A stretch of DNA of 9,511 nt, from contig DLCS01000042.1 in the NCBI GenBank assembly GCA_002480735.1, forward strand, positions 1-9,511. The letters are read 5' to 3'. This document shows positions 5,026 through 9,511 of the stretch, piece after piece. The first letter of the stretch is position 1. Every line of letters begins with the position of its first letter. Origin of the DNA: Bacillaceae bacterium UBA7792. Its GTDB lineage: Bacteria; Bacillota; Bacilli; Bacillales; Cytobacillaceae. The position numbers and the translations under genes are program-made. Below the pieces are notes generated by a model. That model was not told the DNA's origin. It saw only the letters and a list, made by a program, of their open reading frames with translations, and ran no database searches.

Positions 5026-7365
5026 ATGTCTCAAAGGGAAGCCCGTCAACCAAATTTACATATAGATATTTCTGAATGGGAAAAGGAAATCAAGGAAAAA
5101 GGATACATTCGGGACGATACAGAGCTACTAAAGGCGATTAAAGCTTTAAACGAGGATGAGGACCAAAAACTCCTTTCGACTCTTTTATCATTAGCGGCAC
5201 TTTCAAGAAGTGGAAAGGAAGCAAGAGCGGATTCCCTCGTTCATGCCTGGATGGACAAAGCCTATGCTTTGAATCCAAACAACCCTCGAGCTAAAGCGTT
5301 TCTTGCTCAGCATATTTGGAAAACAAAAGAAGATTTATTAAAATCCATTGAATTCCCAATTATTCGAGAAACAGACAACCGACAGCTCAAGAAGAAAACG
5401 GCCGAGGAAATCATCGCAAAATGCGAACAGCTGCTCAGGGATTATGAAGACGAGCTTGATGAGCTTGAAGATGCCCTGAAAAATGTGAGAGACATCAAAG
5501 AGGAGAAACTTATTGAAAAATATCGACTCCTTTTGAACTTACTTGAGATGGTGATGGAGAGCATTGCAGGTGTACGGAAGTCAGCGGCTGAGTTCGAACA
5601 AACAATTTCCGGAGCCTTTCATAATACAACCTATTACTATGATATGAAGGCACATCTTGAAAACATTGAAAGGGTGAAGGAAGATTGGTCGGAAGTGTTT
5701 CAAAATACAACGACCGAAAAAGAGAATAGTCCTTTAACTGAATTAGATGCCATGATCGGTCTCGGCTTCGTCAAAGAACGGGTAAAATCGCTCTATCAAT
5801 TCCTGAAATACCAAAAGACCCGCAAGAATTTAGGCTTTGAAACGAAGGATGAGCTAAGTCTTAATATGATTTTGACAGGGAACCCCGGAACTGGGAAAAC
5901 AACATTAGTACGATTATTAGCAAAGATTTACCATGAATTAGGTGTATTACCTCGTAAGGACGTAGTTGAGACGGATCGTTCTCAGCTTATTGGCTCTTTT
6001 GTCGGACAAACAGAGGAGAATGTTCGAAGGATTGTTGAAAAAGCACTTGGGGGCGTATTGTTTATTGATGAAGCCTATAGCTTAAAAAGAGAAGGGCAAT
6101 CAGGCACTGATTATGGGCAAACGGCTATTGATACACTTGTATCCTTAATGACAGGAAACGAGTTTGGGGGTCAATTTGCCGTTGTATTGGCCGGATATCC
6201 CGACGAAATGAGAAGCTTTTTGGATGCAAATCCTGGACTTAGAAGTCGTTTTCCACAATCCAATTTTATGGAGCTTGAGGATTATACCGATGATGAATTA
6301 ATCAAGATTGCTACACAGTTCGCACTGGAAAACGACTATTTGTTAACAGAGGGGGCAAAAATTGAGCTCCGAAAAAGGCTGGAAAAGGAACGAGTGGATG
6401 ATACCTTTGGAAATGCGAGAACCGTGCGCAACATCGTCTTGGATGCTATTTTTAAAAAAGGCTCACAGACTAGCAAGGACAATAATATTTTAGATTATAC
6501 GGTCCTTGAACAAGGGGATTTTGAAGTCGATGAGGACGTTGATCATGAAAGTGCGATTGAGAAGCTTGATGCACTGATTGGATTAGACAAGGTTAAAGCA
6601 GAGGTAAAACGACTGATTTCCTTTGTAAAAGTACAGCAAATGCGCAGAGAGAATCATTTGCCAGTTCTTCCGCTCCAGCTACACTCAGTATTCATGGGAA
6701 ACCCTGGAACAGGAAAAACAACGGTTGCCAAAATCTATGCAGACGCCTTAAAAGAGTGCGGAATTTTGAAAAGAGGCCATCTAATAGTGACGAGCCGTGC
6801 TGATTTCGTGGCCGCTTATGTTGGACAAACAGCCATCAAAACAAAGAAAAAAATACGTGAAGCCCTCGGTGGAGTGCTGTTCATTGATGAAGCATACTCC
6901 CTTCTAAGTCAATCATCAGGGGATTTTGGCAAGGAGGTCATCGACACCCTCGTTGATGAAATGACAAAGCATAATGAGAACCTCGTCATTATCCTCGCTG
7001 GCTATCCTAAAGAAATCGAGGAGCTCCTTTCCAGTAATCCTGGATTGAAATCACGTTTTAAGAAGTTCTTCGAGTTCCATGATTACTCGATCAACGAAAT
7101 CATAGAAATTATGAAACATTATGGATCTCATTATCAATATCATCTAACGGATGAGGCGAAGGTATTCCTAATAGAGGAGCTAGGGAAGATAACGATAATG
7201 GGAAATGGGCGCTTTGCCACAAACCTCATGGATGAAGCAATCCAGGCGCAAGCCTCAAGATTAATGGAGGAACCAAACGCACTGACCGATTTGAACAGGG
7301 CAACCGAGATCAACAAAGCAGATATAGAGAAGGCATTCATAAAAATGAGAAAAGGGGAAGCATAA
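5026..7365 (+). CDS. Tandem CbbX/SpoVK-type AAA+ ATPase with helical N-terminus
   Basis: This 779-residue cytoplasmic protein is probably a protein-remodelling machine. Residues about 45-100 look TPR-like (KAYALNPNNPRAKAFLA). Residues about 120-225 are highly charged and coiled-coil-like. Two AAA+ modules follow. D1 (about 238-497) has Walker A GNPGTGKTT at 285-293, pore motif FVGQT (Phe325), Walker B VLFIDE (Asp348, Glu349), Arg finger RSR (406-408) and sensor 2 GNAR (Arg465). D2 (about 512-779) has GNPGTGKTT at 558-566, YVGQT (Tyr598), FIDE (Asp621, Glu622), KSR (Arg677) and GNGR (Arg729). Both sites look intact. CbbX remodels Rubisco, SpoVK is needed for sporulation, and EccA of type VII secretion pairs a TPR region with one such module; the client here is unknown. 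The ATG was preferred to the in-frame GTG at 5017 because GAAGTGA (5014-5020) sits 5 bases before it. The stop overlaps yneP by one base. I do not place such a gene here in B. subtilis. Confidence 0.9.
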   Translation: MSQREARQPNLHIDISEWEKEIKEKGYIRDDTELLKAIKALNEDEDQKLLSTLLSLAALSRSGKEARADSLVHAWMDKAYALNPNNPRAKAFLAQHIWKTKEDLLKSIEFPIIRETDNRQLKKKTAEEIIAKCEQLLRDYEDELDELEDALKNVRDIKEEKLIEKYRLLLNLLEMVMESIAGVRKSAAEFEQTISGAFHNTTYYYDMKAHLENIERVKEDWSEVFQNTTTEKENSPLTELDAMIGLGFVKERVKSLYQFLKYQKTRKNLGFETKDELSLNMILTGNPGTGKTTLVRLLAKIYHELGVLPRKDVVETDRSQLIGSFVGQTEENVRRIVEKALGGVLFIDEAYSLKREGQSGTDYGQTAIDTLVSLMTGNEFGGQFAVVLAGYPDEMRSFLDANPGLRSRFPQSNFMELEDYTDDELIKIATQFALENDYLLTEGAKIELRKRLEKERVDDTFGNARTVRNIVLDAIFKKGSQTSKDNNILDYTVLEQGDFEVDEDVDHESAIEKLDALIGLDKVKAEVKRLISFVKVQQMRRENHLPVLPLQLHSVFMGNPGTGKTTVAKIYADALKECGILKRGHLIVTSRADFVAAYVGQTAIKTKKKIREALGGVLFIDEAYSLLSQSSGDFGKEVIDTLVDEMTKHNENLVIILAGYPKEIEELLSSNPGLKSRFKKFFEFHDYSINEIIEIMKHYGSHYQYHLTDEAKVFLIEELGKITIMGNGRFATNLMDEAIQAQASRLMEEPNALTDLNRATEINKADIEKAFIKMRKGEA

Positions 7366-7796
7366 TGTTCGTTGCGACAAAAGAAATCGAAGTACGCTAT
7401 GCGGAAACCGACCAAATGGGAGTGGTTTATCATGCCAATTATCTCGTCTGGATGGAGCTTGGCCGCACAGCATTGATTCAGGAGCTAGGGTTTAACTATG
7501 CGGAGATGGAGAAGGACGGGATCATTTCACCGGTCATGGATATTCAAGTTTCCTACAAGAAGCCGGTCCGTTATGGAGAAAAAGCAACGATTCGCACATG
7601 GATCGAGCACTATGATGGACTAAGAGTCGTTTACGGCTATGAGATTTTCACAGCGGACGGAGAATTATCTGTTACTGGTGAATCCAAGCATGTTTGTGTG
7701 AAGAAAGATAGCTTTAGACCGATATCCGTCAAGAAAAAATACCCTGACTGGCATGAAGCCTATGAAAAAGCAAAAAAACAATCGGTTGAAGCCTAA
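7365..7796 (+). CDS. yneP: YbgC/FadM-like hotdog acyl-CoA thioesterase (YneP)
   Basis: This is a 143-residue single hotdog-fold protein of the 4-hydroxybenzoyl-CoA thioesterase family. The signature RYAETDQMGVVYHANYLVWM (residues 11-30) contains the expected catalytic Asp16 and conserved His23 and Asn25. The family hydrolyses acyl-CoA thioesters in the cytoplasm, usually as a tetramer; chain preference cannot be read from sequence. It corresponds to B. subtilis YneP, placed before yneQ. The start ATG overlaps the TAA of the AAA+ gene (TAATG), which implies translational coupling. AAAAGGGGAA (7350-7359) inside the upstream gene serves as ribosome binding site. The C-terminal tail (about 125-143) is lysine-rich and not part of the fold. 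Family call is secure, substrate unknown. Confidence 0.93.
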   Translation: MFVATKEIEVRYAETDQMGVVYHANYLVWMELGRTALIQELGFNYAEMEKDGIISPVMDIQVSYKKPVRYGEKATIRTWIEHYDGLRVVYGYEIFTADGELSVTGESKHVCVKKDSFRPISVKKKYPDWHEAYEKAKKQSVEA

Positions 7797-7817
7797 CTTC
7801 AGGGAAGAGGTGTAAAG

Positions 7818-8108
7818 ATGGCCTTTGGTATTAAGCGGGAGGACCTCCTTGCCTGGAAAAAGAAAATTGATAATGGTGAGATTGCTTTTTTGACACATTA
7901 TTGGCTTGATGATCGCTTTCCTGGCTGTAATACCGTGACAAAAGTTGGGTGCAAGGATATGAATAAGCTGGTCGAGTGGGGCAAGCAATATGGCCTAAGG
8001 AGAGAGTGGATCCATATACGTAAGGATGGATATTCCCATTATGATCTTCTCGGTGATAAAGAGAAGGAAATTCTAGCAAAAGAAAAAATCAAAGCAGACG
8101 TGAGGTAA
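7818..8108 (+). CDS. yneQ: Conserved hypothetical protein YneQ
   Basis: This 96-residue soluble protein of unknown function matches B. subtilis YneQ in position and in the motif GEIAFLTHYWLDDRFP (about residues 19-34). A cysteine-containing stretch follows (PGCNTVTKVGCKD), then WIHIRKDGYSHYDLLGDKEKEIL. The two cysteines (Cys36, Cys44) and several His, Asp and Trp residues could suggest metal binding or a nucleic-acid or nuclease-like role, but this is speculation. GAGGTG (7806-7811) lies 6 bases before the ATG, and the gene begins 21 bases after yneP, so it is the third gene of the AAA+-yneP-yneQ unit. Its last codons form the left arm of a terminator (8091-8120). Confidence 0.85.
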   Translation: MAFGIKREDLLAWKKKIDNGEIAFLTHYWLDDRFPGCNTVTKVGCKDMNKLVEWGKQYGLRREWIHIRKDGYSHYDLLGDKEKEILAKEKIKADVR

Positions 8109-8120
8109 AACGTCTGCTTT
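8091..8120. terminator. Bidirectional terminator between convergent genes
   Basis: AAAGCAGACG (8091-8100) and CGTCTGCTTT (8111-8120) form a perfect 10-bp stem with a 10-base loop. The left arm encodes the C-terminal residues of yneQ and the right arm touches the stop of the convergent CPBP gene. On the minus strand the stem is followed by a T-rich tail (TTTGATTTTTTCTTTT). On the plus strand the tail is weaker (TTTAATATT). It probably serves both genes. Confidence 0.8.
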
Positions 8121-8919
8121 AATATTGATAATAAAAGGGGATAACATTCATAAATGTAAAGATCATAGATAATAGGAAATTCCCCGTAATGGCTGGGAGC
8201 AGGCTTTTTGTATGTATTGTAAGGAGCCCTAAGAGCAAACCAATAACAAAGAATAAGAAGGAATACGAGAACGAATAACCAAATAAATAATAGGCGATTG
8301 CCCCAGACAGACTCGTAAAGAAGACTGCAGGTATTTTATCAATTACCGTGATGAATCGTGTTAGTAGAACCCCCCGAAAGAGAACCTCCACCAATGCAGC
8401 GTTCAAAGCTGAAAAGGCGACTGCTCTCCATAGTCCAATCCATTTTACAGGGAAAGATTCTATGAAAGAGAACAAGAATACGAGTAAAAGAAGAACTAAA
8501 CCCATTATATAAAGTCTTTTTATTGATATCTCTCTATTGCCTCGTAGTTTAATAGATCCCCAATCCATCTTTATGCGAAAGTCGGAGAAGGTTGCCTTGA
8601 ATTTATATAGCACATAGCCAATGATCAAAATCGGGAATAAAAGGAGAAGCCGATTGAGCAGAATGAGATTGGCATGTGAAAAAGGAAGCAAAAGCAGTAA
8701 TCGATCCGCATAAATGAAAGCAAATAATCCACCAGAGAAGCTGACAATCGTCCACACAAAGACACGATTTGTTTCCGAAAGAAAGGCAATGGAAATCATC
8801 AGAAGAATGAGAATCATAAAGATAGGGGTGAACATTTGTAGTTGAAATAGCATCTGTATAAGTAAGAATATGGTTGCAAGAAAAAGCCCCATCCAAATAT
8901 TTCTTTTATTTTCAATCAC
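8119..8919 (-). CDS. CPBP (CAAX protease-like) family membrane protein, degenerate motifs
   Basis: This is a 266-residue polytopic membrane protein with about eight hydrophobic segments (roughly residues 8-24, 29-47, 53-70, 92-106, 134-151, 162-184, 198-235, 240-262). The pattern ALVEVLFRGVLLTR (175-188) followed by GLLLGLLTIHTKSLLPAITGN (by position 227-247) is the CPBP/Abi fold signature. The usual catalytic residues are mostly replaced. The EExxxR motif reads V177-E178-VLF-R182. In the second motif F and H are Gly206 and Tyr210. In the third, H and N/D are Asn247 and Ser251. It is therefore probably not an active protease. Family members act in prenyl-protein processing, bacteriocin self-immunity or regulated proteolysis. 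The GTG start is supported by AAGGGGTGAG (minus, 8937-8928) 8 bases upstream. It is a single-gene unit. Confidence 0.75.
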   Translation of the reverse strand: MIENKRNIWMGLFLATIFLLIQMLFQLQMFTPIFMILILLMISIAFLSETNRVFVWTIVSFSGGLFAFIYADRLLLLLPFSHANLILLNRLLLLFPILIIGYVLYKFKATFSDFRIKMDWGSIKLRGNREISIKRLYIMGLVLLLLVFLFSFIESFPVKWIGLWRAVAFSALNAALVEVLFRGVLLTRFITVIDKIPAVFFTSLSGAIAYYLFGYSFSYSFLFFVIGLLLGLLTIHTKSLLPAITGNFLLSMIFTFMNVIPFYYQY

Positions 8920-8955
8920 GATCGATTCTCACCCCTTGGCTTACGGATTATCGTT

Positions 8956-8985
8956 ATTTTATCATGACAACAGAATTCTTGCTAA
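8956..8985 (-). promoter_or_regulatory. Likely promoter of the CPBP gene
   Basis: On the minus strand, TTAGCA (8985-8980, four of six) and TAAAAT (8961-8956, five of six) are 18 bases apart. The -10 is preceded by TGA, making an extended -10 TGATAAAAT. The predicted start lies near 8949, about 30 bases before the GTG. Confidence 0.5.
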
Positions 8986-8999
8986 GATAACCATTTTTA

Positions 9000-9031
9000 T
9001 AATAAAAGAGTGACGCACAATGCATCACTCT
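9000..9031 (-). terminator. Terminator of the chemotaxis receptor gene
   Basis: On the minus strand, AGAGTGATGCA (9031-9021) pairs with TGCGTCACTCT (9017-9007) over 11 bp with one G-U, around a 3-base loop. TTTTATTA follows. The hairpin begins 10 bases after the receptor stop codon. The G-U becomes a C-A mismatch on the other strand, so it favours the minus direction. Confidence 0.85.
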
Positions 9032-9040
9032 AAAGAAAAA

Positions 9041-9511
9041 TTATAGTTTAAAATGTTCAATCGATTGTCTCAGTTCTTCTGTCAGTCCTTTTAGATTTTC
9101 AGAGATGGTCTGTAGCTCAAGAACCGCTTGTTTTTGTTCTTCTGATGTACTGGCAACCTCCTGAACTCCTGCAGTTGTCTGTTCCGAAATTGCGACAACA
9201 CTGTCCACGGAGCTAGAGATAGATCGGCTGCTGGTGAATAATTTCTCACTGGCATAAGCGATTTCTTCAATGTCACTTGTTAGGTGATCAATAAACTTAA
9301 AGATATTGCGGAAGCTAGTTTCAGTTTCCTTTGTCATGTTTGCGCCTTCTAGCGCAGACTGTTTACCTTGATCCATATTGACAAGCGCTTTCTCCGAATC
9401 GTGCTGGATTTCTGTAATCAGACCCGAGATTTTTTCCACAGAGTTGCTACTTTGCTCCGCAAGCTTTTTGACCTCCTGCGCTACAACAGCAAAGCCTTTT
9501 CCATGCTCACC
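9041..9511 (-). CDS. Methyl-accepting chemotaxis protein, C-terminal part (truncated by window edge)
   Basis: The visible 156 residues are the end of the cytoplasmic signalling domain of a chemotaxis receptor. This domain transmits ligand signals to CheA/CheW. The reading frame is open to the right edge. The first residues, GEHGKGFAVVAQEVKKLAEQ, belong to the highly conserved hairpin-tip region (family form GxGFAVVAxEVRKLAExS). The following helix returns towards the membrane with heptad-like spacing. ASTSEEQKQA resembles a Bacillus-type methylation site (A/S-x-x-E-E/Q-x-x-A). The tail ends LRQSIEHFKL, with no CheR-binding pentapeptide. The sensor, any membrane segments and the true start lie outside the window, so whether it is membrane-bound or soluble (YfmS or HemAT-like) cannot be told. 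It has its own terminator. Confidence 0.92.
   Translation of the reverse strand, partial: GEHGKGFAVVAQEVKKLAEQSSNSVEKISGLITEIQHDSEKALVNMDQGKQSALEGANMTKETETSFRNIFKFIDHLTSDIEEIAYASEKLFTSSRSISSSVDSVVAISEQTTAGVQEVASTSEEQKQAVLELQTISENLKGLTEELRQSIEHFKL

Noticed and set aside
5026..5740. N-terminal half of the AAA+ protein as a type VII secretion (EccA) component
   Set aside because: The TPR-like resemblance is only general. No WXG100, EssC/EccC or other secretion genes are in the window.
9041..9439. A complete short gene starting at the GTG at 9439
   Set aside because: The frame continues upstream with conserved receptor sequence (GKGFAVVAQEVKKLAEQ) to the window edge, so this is an internal valine codon of a truncated larger gene.

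Overview
The window is chromosomal DNA from a spore-forming, low-GC Firmicute of the family Bacillaceae. Small acid-soluble spore protein genes (sspO, sspN, tlp) flank a Bacillus-type aconitase gene. The order sspO < > citB > yneN > sspN > tlp > yneP > yneQ matches, from memory, the B. subtilis citB neighbourhood. It is interrupted by genes that I do not place there in B. subtilis: a small FbpB-like protein and a large double AAA+ ATPase. No mobile elements, CRISPR arrays, tRNAs or rRNAs were seen.

Left part (1-3254): sspO runs leftward and citB (aconitase) rightward from a divergent control region. That region carries two perfect inverted repeats just upstream of, or touching, the likely citB promoter. 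The first fits the CcpC-type operator known for citB. A strong hairpin ends citB.

Middle part (3255-4963): this holds four small single-gene or two-gene units. They are yneN (membrane-anchored TlpA/ResA-like thioredoxin), an FbpB-family small basic protein, sspN, and tlp. All but fbpB are followed by their own hairpin terminator. The yneN promoter region has two dyads sharing a TTTTC-nn-GAAAA core. The fbpB-like gene has a plausible Fur box over its promoter and a CodY-like box upstream. This suggests an iron-sparing link to the neighbouring Fe-S enzyme.

Right-centre (4983-8120): a 779-residue tandem CbbX/SpoVK-type AAA+ ATPase with a TPR-like and coiled-coil N-terminus overlaps yneP (hotdog thioesterase) by one base. 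yneP is closely followed by yneQ. The three look like one operon, ending at a bidirectional terminator whose left stem arm lies inside yneQ.

Right part (8119-9511, minus strand): a polytopic CPBP-family (CAAX protease-like) membrane protein lacks most of the usual catalytic residues. Next is the 3' end of a methyl-accepting chemotaxis protein that runs off the right edge. The most unusual items are the double AAA+ ATPase within a sporulation gene cluster, the fbpB-like gene beside aconitase, the unexplained dyads before yneN, and the degenerate CPBP protein. None is clearly a wholly new system.
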